The notes under the pieces were generated by a model. It searched no databases, had not been told where the DNA came from, and saw only the letters and a list, made by a program, of their open reading frames with translations. Shown here one piece after another: positions 46,453 through 54,294 of a stretch of DNA of 64,000 nt. Source of the DNA: Polyangiaceae bacterium. Its GTDB lineage: Bacteria > Myxococcota_A > Polyangia > Polyangiales > Polyangiaceae. Location: the NCBI GenBank assembly GCA_015075635.1, contig JABTUA010000001.1, forward strand, positions 620,001-684,000. Reading direction: 5' to 3'. Within the stretch, counting starts at the first letter, position 1; every line of letters begins with the position of its first letter. The position numbers and the translations under genes are program-made.

Positions 46453-47235
46453 CTAAGCTAGTCGATTGTTGGGCGCGGCCTCGCGCAGAAACACTCCGGC
46501 GCCCCGCTGAACGCCGAGGACGCTCGACGCGTTCCCGTTCCGCACGGCGATCTCCAGGGTGTCGAAGGAGCTGACCAGGGCCACCGCTTCCTGGTCCGGC
46601 ACCTCGGCGTAAGTGCCGGCGATGGGAAGCTCCCGCCCCGCCACGACCACCACCGGGCGCGCGAACGCCGCGAGCGCGCTCGCCTCGATGTCCGTGATCA
46701 GGTTGCCGAAGCGATCGACGCTGACCACCCGAGGTCCGGCCGCGGGCGTCAGCCGCCGCGCTCCCCCCTGCGGCCCCACGCCATCCAAGGGCAGGCGCCC
46801 CGCGGCCAGCTCGGCGGCCACCGGCGCGAACACGTCCCGCCCGTGGAAGGTCCGGCTCGGCGGGCCGAGGCCCACCCGTTCCAGATCGACGTGGCGCACC
46901 TCGGCGTCCAGCGTGTGGGCGATCTCACCCAAGAGACCGTTGTCGGGCGCGACGAAGAAGCGCTCGTGCGCCGCGACCACCAGCGCGGCACGCGCCGTTC
47001 CGACCTCCGGATCCACCACCGCCACGTGCACGCTACCGGGCGGAAACCAGCGGTACGAGCGTTCCAGCCAGAAGGCCGCCTCGTCCAACGCCTGCGGCGC
47101 GACGCCATGAGAGAGGTCCACGACGCGCCCCGCCGGGAAGCGCGAGAGGATCACGCCGTGCATGACGCCCACGAACGGATCGCGCAGCCCGAAGTCGGTG
47201 AGCAGCGTGATCACTCCGGACGGAGACGGAGCCAT
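46453..47235 (-). CDS. SAM hydroxide adenosyltransferase (DUF62)
   Basis: 260 aa, ATG start. Matches the SAM-dependent hydroxide adenosyltransferase/halogenase family: VITLLTDFGLRDPFVGVMHG (residues 8-27), VVDPEVGTARAALVV (about 73), FVAPDNGLLG (about 93), TFHGRDVFAPVAA (about 128) and DRFGNLITDI (about 173). Bacterial members convert SAM plus water to adenosine and methionine rather than making chlorinated products. It is the last chromosomal gene with a recognised function before the integron. Confidence 0.92.
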   Translation of the reverse strand: MAPSPSGVITLLTDFGLRDPFVGVMHGVILSRFPAGRVVDLSHGVAPQALDEAAFWLERSYRWFPPGSVHVAVVDPEVGTARAALVVAAHERFFVAPDNGLLGEIAHTLDAEVRHVDLERVGLGPPSRTFHGRDVFAPVAAELAAGRLPLDGVGPQGGARRLTPAAGPRVVSVDRFGNLITDIEASALAAFARPVVVVAGRELPIAGTYAEVPDQEAVALVSSFDTLEIAVRNGNASSVLGVQRGAGVFLREAAPNNRLA

Positions 47236-47247
47236 CGAAGGTCGAGC

Positions 47248-47628
47248 CTAGCACTCGCGCTCGGGAGCGAGACGCCAGCGCGTGATGCGCCGCGGCCAGG
47301 GCGCCGCGTCCGCGCCGCGGCGGTTGCGCCACTCCGCGCGCAGGATGGCGCTCACCGCCTGGCGCAGCCACGCCGGCGCCTCACCTCCCAGCTCGAATCG
47401 CACCGCGCCTTCGGCGTCCACTTCGACGCAGCCGTGCCAGCTCTCGCGCCCGGCCGAGAGCTCCGCCCGGTAGCGCACCGCCGGTCCCACCGAGCCCACC
47501 GAGCCCACCGGTCCCGCCGAGCCCACCGAGCTCGCCGAGCCCACCGGTCCCGCCGAGCCCACCGAGCCCGCCGAGCCCACCGAGCCAGTGCTCGGCTCGA
47601 GCCTGAGGTTCAGCCTGCCGCTGCTCAC
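47248..47628 (-). CDS. Hypothetical protein with Gly-Ser-Val repeat
   Basis: 126 aa, ATG start. The N-terminal third is a low-complexity run of Gly/Ser/Val/Ala triplets encoded by imperfect 9-bp tandem repeats (about 47487-47585). The rest ([45 protein letters not shown]) is well-formed and looks like a conserved small domain, but I cannot name it. It is divergent from intI. Confidence 0.55.
   Translation of the reverse strand: MSSGRLNLRLEPSTGSVGSAGSVGSAGPVGSASSVGSAGPVGSVGSVGPAVRYRAELSAGRESWHGCVEVDAEGAVRFELGGEAPAWLRQAVSAILRAEWRNRRGADAAPWPRRITRWRLAPEREC
47487..47585. repeat. 9-bp tandem repeat array
   Basis: Imperfect units of CCCACCGAG / CCCGCCGAG / CCCACCGGT. On the minus strand they encode the Gly-Ser-Val repeat of the small hypothetical protein. 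Confidence 0.8.
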
Positions 47629-47722
47629 ACGGCGAGCCTACATGTGGCGATCGCCACTGGCGAGCATGGCGATCGCCAGGCTGTCGGCGGGCGAGTCCCG
47701 GGAAATCTGCGCGCGCTGCCGC

Positions 47723-47738
47723 TGGCACCCTGGTTGCA
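47723..47738 (+). promoter_or_regulatory. Sigma-54-like -24/-12 element before intI
   Basis: TGGCAC, 5 bp, TTGCA is an exact match to the -24/-12 consensus. Its predicted transcription start (about 47749) falls at or inside the proposed intI start codons, so the site may be fortuitous unless the message is nearly leaderless. Confidence 0.35.
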
Positions 47739-47752
47739 GCGCGTCGATGTCG

Positions 47753-48913
47753 ATGACGCCGAAGCCACCGAAACCGCCACCCCGCGATCCCCGAACGCCG
47801 CGCCTGCTCGATCAGGTCAGCGGCGCCCTGCGCTCGCGCGGCATGAGCCCACGGACCGAGAAGGCGTACTGCCACTGGATCCGCCGCTTCATCCGTCACC
47901 ACGAGCTCCGCCACCCCGCCGAGCTCGGCGCGACCCACGTCTCCGACTTCCTGACCCACCTCGCCACCCAGCTCGACGTCAGCGCCTCTACCCAGAACCA
48001 GGCCGCCGCCGCGCTGCTCTTCCTCTACACGGAGGTCCTCGGCCGCGACATCCGCGCCTTCGACGACGTCGTGCGCGCGAAGCGACCCAAGCGGCTCCCC
48101 GTCGTCCTCTCTCGCCAAGAGGTCGCCGAGGTCCTCGGTCGCCTGTTCGGACGGAACTGGCTGATGGCCTCCATCCTCTACGGCGGCGGCCTACGGGTCA
48201 CCGAGTGCGTGCGCCTTCGCATCAAGGACATCGACCTCACACGGCACGAGATCGTCATACGCCGCGCCAAAGGCAACAAAGACCGCGTCACCATGCTCCC
48301 CGTCTCCCTGGTGGAGGCCGTGATGTGCCACATGGCCGAGGTCCGCGCCCAGCACGACGCCGACCTGCGCCAAGGCCTCGGCAGCGTCGAGCTCCCCCAC
48401 GCGCTGGACCGCAAATACCCCAACGCCCCCCGCGAGTGGGGGTGGCAGTGGCTCTTCCCCGCCGAGCGCCACTACACGGACCGCCTCACCGGCGAGCGCC
48501 GCCGCCATCACACGCACCCGACCGTCTTGCAGCGCGCCATCCGCATCGCCGCCCTCGAGGCCCGCATCGCGAAGCACGTGAGCTGTCACACCCTGCGCCA
48601 CTCCTTCGCGACCCACCTCCTGGAGGCCGGCTACGACATCCGCACCATCCAGGAGCTCCTCGGCCACCACGACGTCAGCACCACCATGATCTACACCCAC
48701 GTCCTGAACCGCGGCGCCCTAGGCGTGACCAGCCCCCTCGATCAGCTGGCCACCGCCGTCCCTCCGTCCCTCCCGACCCCCAAGCGACAATTATCGTCTT
48801 ATGCAGCCCTACCTAACACGCCGCCCGCCCTCCCCCCAAAGCCCAACACCTTGGATCTACAGGAAGGCGCTCCACCCCCAAAGGGCATCCGCAGAGAGAA
48901 GTCTCCGAGGTAG
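47753..48913 (+). CDS. intI: Integron integrase (tyrosine recombinase)
   Basis: 386 aa from ATG 47753 (ATG 47747 equally possible; the frame is open further up). N-terminal SAM-like DNA-binding domain ([32 protein letters not shown]) and catalytic domain with Arg in [18 protein letters not shown], Lys in RRAKGNKDR, the HxxR box [26 protein letters not shown] and the nucleophile Tyr in [10 protein letters not shown]. The integron-specific extra domain is present ([20 protein letters not shown]), separating it from XerC/D. A 60-residue Pro-rich tail follows the catalytic Tyr. The gene reads toward the cassettes, the reverse of the class 1 layout. Confidence 0.96.
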   Translation: MTPKPPKPPPRDPRTPRLLDQVSGALRSRGMSPRTEKAYCHWIRRFIRHHELRHPAELGATHVSDFLTHLATQLDVSASTQNQAAAALLFLYTEVLGRDIRAFDDVVRAKRPKRLPVVLSRQEVAEVLGRLFGRNWLMASILYGGGLRVTECVRLRIKDIDLTRHEIVIRRAKGNKDRVTMLPVSLVEAVMCHMAEVRAQHDADLRQGLGSVELPHALDRKYPNAPREWGWQWLFPAERHYTDRLTGERRRHHTHPTVLQRAIRIAALEARIAKHVSCHTLRHSFATHLLEAGYDIRTIQELLGHHDVSTTMIYTHVLNRGALGVTSPLDQLATAVPPSLPTPKRQLSSYAALPNTPPALPPKPNTLDLQEGAPPPKGIRREKSPR

Positions 48914-48930
48914 AATGTTAGTTATACAGA
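48911..48930 (+). other. Putative attI core site
   Basis: GTTATAC at 48921-48927 lies 7 bp after the intI stop codon and begins the first cassette. It matches the core sites at the attC ends. Further attI binding sites probably overlap the 3' end of intI but are not identifiable by eye. Confidence 0.7.
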
Positions 48931-49401
48931 TCAGATTCTTCCATCGGGGAGGGCAGCGCTGCGAACCAGCACCGCCGCGACTCCATCACCGCCGTAAGTC
49001 ACTCGCGCCTCCGGTCGCGCCTTGCCAAGCCCCGACCGTCGTGCCGCTCGAGGCCGTGCCCACCGCGAACGAAGGCGGCGCTGCTTGGTGGCCCAACGCG
49101 GCGGCGCTTCGTGTTTCGTACTCGAACGCCGAGCAAGCAGAACCGCGCCGCGCTGAACCCGAGCTCCAAGACCACGGCGCTGCGACAAACGGTGACGCCA
49201 GGAGCCTCAGTGCCCAGAATCACCGAGTTTCCTGCGCACTGTATAACTTGTCGTTCCACCCGCCGAACGCCGGCTATGCCCTGTTTCACCGTCCGTTCCG
49301 CGCCGGCGGGCGACACACTGTCTTCGGCGCTCGCCCGCCGCTGCAGCGCCTCGCGCTCTGTTAAACTCAGGAGCCGGCGTTCGCGGGTGAACGCCAATTC
49401 G
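48922..49401 (+). other. Cassette 1, no credible ORF
   Basis: 480-bp cassette, ending in attC1. No frame with plausible codon use lies outside the attC. It shares modules with cassettes 4, 5, 12 and 18: TCCGGTCGCGCCTTGCCAAG from 49010 and CTCCAAGACCACGGCGCTG at 49166-49184. Its first 10 bp and last 25 bp before attC (CTCAGTGCCCAGAATCACCG) are nearly the same as in cassette 12. Confidence 0.75.
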
Positions 49402-49407
49402 TTATCC
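49241..49407 (+). repeat. attC1
   Basis: R'' GTATAAC at 49241-49247, R' GTTATCC at 49401-49407. Apical arm GCGGGCGA/TCGCCCGC-type (subtype i). 167 bp. Confidence 0.92.
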
Positions 49408-49801
49408 AGCCGAAGTTTTCCGCGCTGTTGTGCAGCGCCGGCGAACCACTGCGCCTCGCCCGCGGTTGGACTTTGAAAGTCACTCGCGCGTTCCCACGCG
49501 TCTCGCGCAGCCCTGAGCTCGTGCCGCTGGAAGCGGAGCCACCAGTGGCGTACCGGCGCTGCTCGCGGTCCATGGCGCTTTGGCCAGAATCACCGTCAGG
49601 AACCGACGAAGCACGGAACTTCACCGTCGATTTTCAACGCTGGCTAACTCGACGTTGCACCCGCCGAACGCCGGTAGTGGCGAGTTTCACCGTCCGTTCC
49701 GCGCCGGCGGGCGACCACTCTGTCTTCGGCACTCGCCCGCCGCTGCAGCGCCTCGCGCTCTGCTAAGATTATCTCCGGCGTTCGCGGGTGAACGCCGTTC
49801 G
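49402..49801 (+). other. Cassette 2, no credible ORF
   Basis: 400-bp cassette. Open frames here overlap the attC and have no plausible start. It shares CAGCGCC-containing openings and a GTGCCGCTGGAAGCG-like segment with cassette 1, so it belongs loosely to the same ORF-less group. Confidence 0.65.
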
Positions 49802-49807
49802 TTAGAC
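49642..49807 (+). repeat. attC2
   Basis: R'' GGCTAAC at 49642-49648, R' GTTAGAC at 49801-49807. Subtype i apical arm. 166 bp. Confidence 0.92.
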
Positions 49808-49812
49808 GGACT

Positions 49813-50184
49813 GTGGGTATCACCTCTCATTGGAAGGCTTGGGTAAACTGCACGACCGAGGCGAAAGCTCGCACCGTGGTCGGCAAGCTGCTTGACGTTG
49901 CGTTTGCCGGCACGCCCGCGGTCACGCTTGAGCCCTACTCGAAAGGCGGATTCGTGAGCTGCTGGACGTTCGAAGTTGCGCCCGGCTGGAACGACGCAGT
50001 CGTTGAATCCATCGCGTTGGGGCAACGTCTTGGTTCCGGCTGGCTCTTGTCTGGCAACGTGGCATCCGACGTCGAGGCAGTTCTCACAAACACCGGCGGC
50101 GGCCACTGTGTCATTTCCGGTGTAACCATGATCTCGTGGTCGCTTCTTCGCGACACTTCGGGCTCTCCCGGCCGAGCCGTCTAA
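49813..50184 (+). CDS. Cassette 3 protein, unknown function
   Basis: 123 aa from GTG 49813, only 11 bp after the cassette junction and without an obvious ribosome site. The TAA stop lies inside the R'' core of attC3 (GTCTAAC). No signal peptide; a Gly/Val-rich globular sequence (GKLLDVAFAGTPAVTLEPYS, WLLSGNVASDVEAVLTNTG). I do not recognise the family. Confidence 0.65.
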   Translation: MGITSHWKAWVNCTTEAKARTVVGKLLDVAFAGTPAVTLEPYSKGGFVSCWTFEVAPGWNDAVVESIALGQRLGSGWLLSGNVASDVEAVLTNTGGGHCVISGVTMISWSLLRDTSGSPGRAV

Positions 50185-50343
50185 CTCACGTTGCACCCGC
50201 CGAACGCCGGCCTTCCGCGCTTCACCGTCCGTCCCGCTTCCGCGGGCGAACATTCTGATGCGGCACTCGCCCGCGTCTGTGGCGCCTTGCCCACTGACGA
50301 CTTGACGCTTGGCGTTCGCGGGTGAACGTGTGTCTCGTTATCC
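50179..50343 (+). repeat. attC3
   Basis: R'' GTCTAAC at 50179-50185, R' GTTATCC at 50337-50343. The L'' arm carries two extra bases (G and C) relative to L', i.e. extrahelical bases in the fold. Subtype ii apex (GCGGGCGAAC...CTCGCCCGCG). 165 bp. Confidence 0.93.
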
Positions 50344-50763
50344 AGCTTTGTCGCTTCGCTGTTGGGCAGCGCCGCTCACGCGACCCACAGCGCCTTGCCC
50401 GCGGTTAAAGCTGACGGTCTCTGACGCTTGCACAGCGCCTTGCCAAGCCCCAACCGGTCTCGCGCTCGAGGCGATGACGACTGTGAAGTCGCGGCGCCGC
50501 ATCCAAGACCACGGCGCCATGACTGCTGCACCGCTCGGACAAGCAGAACCAAGCCCACGCGCCTCGCTGCTTTCCCGAGAATTACCGCCGTGCCAAGACC
50601 TGTATAACTCGCGGTTGCTCCCGACGAACGCGGGTCTGGCCTTGCCCAACCGTCCGTTCCGCAGCGGCCGGCGCCCTCTCTGTCTACGGCTTGCGCCGGC
50701 CTCGGATTACGCCTTGCCGTCTGTTACGATAGAGCCCGCGTTCGCGGGAGAACGCGACGATCG
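50338..50763 (+). other. Cassette 4, no credible ORF
   Basis: 426-bp cassette. Shares GCGCCTTGCCAAGCCCCAAC at 50435-50454 and ATCCAAGACCACGGCGCC at 50501-50518 with cassettes 1, 12 and 18, and GACAAGCAGAACC with cassette 1. The 103-aa minus-strand frame starts inside the attC and is not convincing. Confidence 0.75.
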
Positions 50764-50769
50764 TTATAC
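50602..50769 (+). repeat. attC4
   Basis: R'' GTATAAC at 50602-50608, R' GTTATAC at 50763-50769. Subtype iii apex (GGCCGGCGC/GCGCCGGCC). 168 bp. Confidence 0.92.
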
Positions 50770-51165
50770 CGCTGTCTCCCAAGCGGAAACGATCACGCAA
50801 GATCACCAGCGCCCCGCCGACTGTCTTTGCCGCGCTGCGGTCTCAGAGTGCTTCGCCCAAGCGCCACGCGCAGCCCCAAGCGCCTTGCCGACCGTGGCGC
50901 TGTGAACAGAAGCCGCGCGAGCTGGCACCGAACTCCGAGATCACGGCGCCAGGCGAGCTGCGACGCCAGTCGTCGCTACTCCCCGAACAACCGTGGCTCC
51001 ACCACGGTATAACTCGCGTTCCACCCGCCGAACGCGCGCCTTGCCGACTTCACCGTCCGTCCCGCGGCGGCCGGCGCCCAATTTTCAACGGCACGCGCCG
51101 GCCTCGAAAATGCCGCGCGCTCTGTTACGATGACCTCGCGCGTTCGCGGGTGAACGCGTGTCTCG
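50764..51165 (+). other. Cassette 5, no credible ORF
   Basis: 402-bp cassette. Its second half (CTCCGAGATCACGGCGCC at 50933-50950 to the attC) resembles the second half of cassette 18, including CCGAACAACCGTG just before the attC. Its first bases (TACCGCTGTCT) also resemble cassette 18. Confidence 0.75.
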
Positions 51166-51171
51166 TTATCC
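51007..51171 (+). repeat. attC5
   Basis: R'' GTATAAC at 51007-51013, R' GTTATCC at 51165-51171. Subtype iii apex. 165 bp. Confidence 0.92.
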
Positions 51172-51188
51172 GGCCGAACTCGAGACCC

Positions 51189-51701
51189 ATGTCGCAGACG
51201 CGGTCACTGCTGCTGGTTGGGGCCGTCGCGCTGCTCTCGTCGCAGTGCAGCCGGCGAAGCCCGCCCGGCGGTCCTCCAGTTGCCTCCTCGTCCGCGGCGC
51301 CCTCCGCACCAGGCGCCGTGTCGCCCGCACCCTCGCCTTCCGCATTGTCTCATGTTCAGCTAACCGGAGTGATTGGATACGGGATCATCACGCTGCCGAA
51401 CTACCCCGAGGCGAAACTCTCGCGAGCTGCGTGGCTTGATTTCGTCCGCGGCGAGGCCTTACTGAAGGCTCGCGACTCCTTCAGCGGGATCAACCCTTTC
51501 ACGCGCGAGCCTGTCGTCTTTGACGTCCCGGGCAGTGCCCAAGTCGTTCAGAACGGCAACGCGGTCGGGATGTTCATTTGGCAGGACGGCCGCGTCTTCG
51601 CGGATGGTGAGGAGGCCGTGCTCACGCCCATTGCGCTGCGGTGCGCGAAAGCGCTTAACGCGCGCTTCGAGGACGAGGATGGAAACCCGATTCAGCCCTG
51701 A
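51189..51701 (+). CDS. Cassette 6 lipoprotein
   Basis: 170 aa from ATG 51189, 24 bp after the junction. Lipoprotein signal (MSQTRSLLLVGAVALLSSQC), Ser/Pro/Ala-rich linker to about residue 52, then a 115-residue domain (GVIGYGIITLPNYPEAKLSR, FDVPGSAQVVQNGNAVGMFI) of unknown family. The frame continues upstream through the attC but the lipoprotein signal fixes the start. Downstream attC6 is interrupted by an IS66-family element. Confidence 0.75.
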   Translation: MSQTRSLLLVGAVALLSSQCSRRSPPGGPPVASSSAAPSAPGAVSPAPSPSALSHVQLTGVIGYGIITLPNYPEAKLSRAAWLDFVRGEALLKARDSFSGINPFTREPVVFDVPGSAQVVQNGNAVGMFIWQDGRVFADGEEAVLTPIALRCAKALNARFEDEDGNPIQP

Positions 51702-51723
51702 GTTCCATCCAACGGGCAGCGCC

Positions 51724-51834
51724 GTATAACTCGACGTTGCACCCGCCGAACGCCGGCCATGGCGGGCTTCACCGTCCGTTCCTCGCCGGCGGGCGACCAC
51801 TCTGTCTTCGGCACTCGCCCGCCTCTGCAGCGCC
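51724..51834 (+). repeat. attC6, left part (split by IS)
   Basis: R'' GTATAAC at 51724-51730 through the apical arm (subtype i). The site is cut after GCAGCGCC by the IS66-family element and resumes at 54231. Joined without the IS and one target copy it would be 168 bp, matching the other attC sites. Confidence 0.9.
51827..51834 (+). repeat. Left target-site duplication of IS66 element
   Basis: GCAGCGCC, repeated at 54223-54230. Eight bp is the duplication size known for IS66. Confidence 0.92.
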
Positions 51835-51886
51835 GTGACCGATCAGCGACGCCGGGATGCGCGGCGGGTGGAATCGTGCGTGGGGC

Positions 51887-53392
51887 TCAGCCGAGGGTCT
51901 TCTTGAACGCGGCGGGGGTCAGGGCCTCGAGCGGCAGCGCGAAGACATCGCGGTGGGTCCCGAGGCGCTCGAAGGCCCAGGTGAGATAGGCCTGCGCAGG
52001 GACACCTAGAGCTCGACAGGTGGCGATGATGCCGAGGAGCACGCAAGCACGGTGGGCGCCTTCCGTGCTGCCGGCGAAGAGCATGTTGAGGCGCAGCTTG
52101 GCGACGTTCTGAAACTCGCGCTCGGTGGGAGAGTTGTCGATGGGGACCAGCGGGTCGTCGACGAAACGGAAGAGCGCGTCCCGATGGTTCTTGTAGTACC
52201 GAATCGCCGCCGCCAGCGGCTCGGAGGGCAAGAGCGTCGGCTCGACGGCGTCGCGCCAGCGCTCGAAGTCCTGGACGATGGGGCGAATGCACCGCTGGCG
52301 ATGTTCTCTGAGCGCCTCTCCGACCAGGCCGAGCTTCTGCGCCTCTCCCTCTTCGCCGTAGATCGCGCCCAGGAAGGCGCCGCCTTCGAGAGCGAGCACC
52401 GGCTGGGTGTCTTCTGCGTCACGGAACTTGCGACGGCCGTGGGCGTTGCACCCGGCCTCGAGCACGCGGCCTGAAGCGAAGACGTCGTTGAAGCGATGCT
52501 CGGCATCGGCGGTGAGGGTACCTCGGAAGGGTCTGAGCTTCGCGGCGACGACCTCGCCGCTCTTGTCGGGCTCGTACTGAAAGACCGCGACGTCGTGGTT
52601 GCGGTAGAGCTCCACGTAACCGTTGTGCGCAGCGGGAAGCTTCTTGATGATGACCTTCAACCCGGTGCCGTCGGTAGCCATCCAGGAGCCGGCGAGCAGC
52701 TGCTTCCAGTGCAAACCGTCGATGCCCGACAGCAGGTCGGCAGCGCGCTCGATGAAGGTCACCAGCGTGCTCATCGCGATCGGGACTCCGCGCTCGGCGA
52801 GGTCGCGCCGGATGCGGTCGAGCGGCGTGAGCAGCCAGAACTTCTGGTACACGAGCCACGCGAGCCACTCGCAGGTGACCTTGGAGCGCTCGTAAGGGGC
52901 AGGCAGAGAGCGCAGCGTCGTGCGCTCGCCACACTCGCGACAGCGACACGTGTAGCGACGAACGACGCGCCGGCGCTGGTGTTCCTTGACGACGTGGAGC
53001 TTCTCCTCGACGAGCTCGTCGACGACGTCCAGGGCAGCTCCGCCGCACTCGCCGCACGCATCGGGGCGGAGCTCGTGCTCTTCGGCTTCGAGGTGGCTGG
53101 GGATCGGCTTGCGCCCCGTTGGCCTCGCCTTCTTCTTCGGCGGAGGCTCGGCGGCAGGCTTGTCCGGGGCCTTGGGCCGCTCCTCGAAAGCACGCTGGGC
53201 TTCTCCCTCGACGACGGGCGGGGCAGCGGCTGGCGCTGCAGCGCCGGGAGCAGGAGCCTTTCGCTGCTTGCGCTGCGCTACCGCGAGCAGCTCCGAGACG
53301 CGATCGTTGAGCCGTGCCAGCTCGGTGAGGAGCTGCGCGACTTGCGCACGGAGCTCGGCGTTCTCCTTGCGCAGCGCTTCCAGCCCGTCCAC
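51887..53392 (-). CDS. tnpC: IS66 transposase TnpC
   Basis: 501 aa, GTG start. DDE transposase of IS66: N-terminal leucine-zipper-like coiled coil (MDGLEALRKENAELRAQVAQ), Pro/Ala linker, IS66 zinc-finger domain (CGECGGAALDVVDELVEEK and CRCRECGERT), then the catalytic core with SWMATDGTGLKV, GCNAHGRRKFRDA and PIDNSPTEREFQNVAK, and an IS66 C-terminal element (GIIATCRALGVPAQAYLTW). Full length, no frameshift seen. Confidence 0.95.
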   Translation of the reverse strand: MDGLEALRKENAELRAQVAQLLTELARLNDRVSELLAVAQRKQRKAPAPGAAAPAAAPPVVEGEAQRAFEERPKAPDKPAAEPPPKKKARPTGRKPIPSHLEAEEHELRPDACGECGGAALDVVDELVEEKLHVVKEHQRRRVVRRYTCRCRECGERTTLRSLPAPYERSKVTCEWLAWLVYQKFWLLTPLDRIRRDLAERGVPIAMSTLVTFIERAADLLSGIDGLHWKQLLAGSWMATDGTGLKVIIKKLPAAHNGYVELYRNHDVAVFQYEPDKSGEVVAAKLRPFRGTLTADAEHRFNDVFASGRVLEAGCNAHGRRKFRDAEDTQPVLALEGGAFLGAIYGEEGEAQKLGLVGEALREHRQRCIRPIVQDFERWRDAVEPTLLPSEPLAAAIRYYKNHRDALFRFVDDPLVPIDNSPTEREFQNVAKLRLNMLFAGSTEGAHRACVLLGIIATCRALGVPAQAYLTWAFERLGTHRDVFALPLEALTPAAFKKTLG

Positions 53393-53405
53393 AGACGAGT
53401 AGAGA

Positions 53406-53795
53406 TCATACTTGGAGATCCGTGTCGATCCCCTTGCGTGCTTTTTCGAATCGAGGCCGCCGGTACCAGCCGCGCCGCGCCGCTGTGAAGTCGATCCCAG
53501 CCAGCAGCGAGGCGAACGCCGAGCCGTCGATCACCACCTGCGGCTTGTCGCCGTCCAGCAGCGGAAGCTGAAAGCTCCCAGCCTCGAGGCGCTTGGCGAG
53601 AACACACCAGCCCGACCCGTCGAACCACAGAGCCTTCGCGATCCGCCTGCGCTTGTTGAGGAAGAGATACAGGTGGCCATCGACTGGATCGAGCCCCAGG
53701 CCGCGCACAGCGCCGGCGAGGGCGTCGAAGGAGCCGCGCATGTCGAGCGGGGCCACCGCCACGAACACGCGCACCGTCGGAGGTAGGCTCAGCAC
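53406..53795 (-). CDS. tnpB: IS66 accessory protein TnpB
   Basis: 129 aa. Matches IS66 Orf2: VFVAVAPLDMRGSFDALAGA at residues 10-29, VDGHLYLFLNKRRRIAKALWF and CVLAKRLEAGSFQLP. Required for IS66 transposition; biochemical role unclear. It overlaps the end of tnpA by 7 bp and lies 13 bp before tnpC. Confidence 0.95.
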   Translation of the reverse strand: MLSLPPTVRVFVAVAPLDMRGSFDALAGAVRGLGLDPVDGHLYLFLNKRRRIAKALWFDGSGWCVLAKRLEAGSFQLPLLDGDKPQVVIDGSAFASLLAGIDFTAARRGWYRRPRFEKARKGIDTDLQV

Positions 53796-54148
53796 GAGCG
53801 CAAAGCCTCGAGTACCCGGTGCAGCGTCTCGACCGAAACGTCGTCACCGAACTCCACCCGAGCCCTGGCAACCTCGAGAACGTACCGGCCCCTCCCGGCC
53901 ACGGCGATGCTCGGCGAAGCGGGAACAAGCTCGACCAACGCGTGCGCCGTCGCTGCCGCCTTCGACTTTCGCCGTTGCGGCTGAGCGCTCGCTCCCCGCC
54001 GTTCGAGATTCACCCGCCACGCGTTCAGAGACCGCCCGTCGATGTCGTGCGCCCGCGCCCACTCCCCGGCGCTCAGGCCCTTCCGCTTCGCCGCGAGCAG
54101 GCACCGCCGCGCCTCCGCCTCGTCCTCGATCTTCCGTCCATTTGCCAC
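53789..54148 (-). CDS. tnpA: IS66 accessory protein TnpA
   Basis: 119 aa, GTG start. Begins with a helix-turn-helix (CLLAAKRKGLSAGEWARAHD, GRSLNAWRVNLERR), as in IS66 OrfA/TnpA proteins, followed by a Ser/Ala linker and a short C-terminal domain (GRYVLEVARARVEFGDDVSV). First gene of the IS operon. Confidence 0.92.
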   Translation of the reverse strand: MANGRKIEDEAEARRCLLAAKRKGLSAGEWARAHDIDGRSLNAWRVNLERRGASAQPQRRKSKAAATAHALVELVPASPSIAVAGRGRYVLEVARARVEFGDDVSVETLHRVLEALRSC

Positions 54149-54222
54149 TGATGACCTCCGCGTCGAAGCCGAGCCTGGCGGCCACGTCCGCGGAAATCAT
54201 CCCGGTGTCGCTGATGGGTCAC

Positions 54223-54230
54223 GCAGCGCC
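54223..54230 (+). repeat. Right target-site duplication of IS66 element
   Basis: GCAGCGCC, identical to 51827-51834. Confidence 0.92.
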
Positions 54231-54287
54231 CCGACGTCTGCTACGATGATCTCCGGCGTTCGCGGGTGAACGCGAATGTCGTTATGC
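54231..54287 (+). repeat. attC6, right part
   Basis: Continuation of attC6 after the IS, with L' and R' GTTATGC at 54281-54287. Confidence 0.9.
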
Positions 54288-54294
54288 AGCTGCA

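Larger units (their letters stand above)
51835..54222 (-). mobile_element. Complete IS66-family insertion sequence
   Basis: 2388 bp. Ends: GTGACCGATCAGCGACGCCG at the left and, read from the right end, GTGACCCATCAGCGACACCG, so the terminal inverted repeats match over about 25 bp with two mismatches. It is flanked by perfect 8-bp duplications and holds the standard tnpA-tnpB-tnpC set, all on the minus strand and all open. It appears recent and possibly active. Confidence 0.96.

Noticed and set aside
43659-46574. 971-aa plus-strand open frame
   Set aside because: Antisense of the 946-aa TPR metallopeptidase; no domains, Leu/Arg/His-rich composition typical of shadows in high-GC DNA.
47629-47752. 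LexA (SOS) box before intI
   Set aside because: I saw no CTG-N10-CAG type site there, so SOS control as in Vibrio is not supported.
47381-48118. 245-aa minus-strand frame over the intI 5' end
   Set aside because: It is antisense to intI, whose catalytic motifs are all present; the repeats it includes belong to the 126-aa gene in another frame.
48999-49397. 132-aa minus-strand frame in cassette 1
   Set aside because: It begins inside attC1 and the related cassettes do not preserve the frame.
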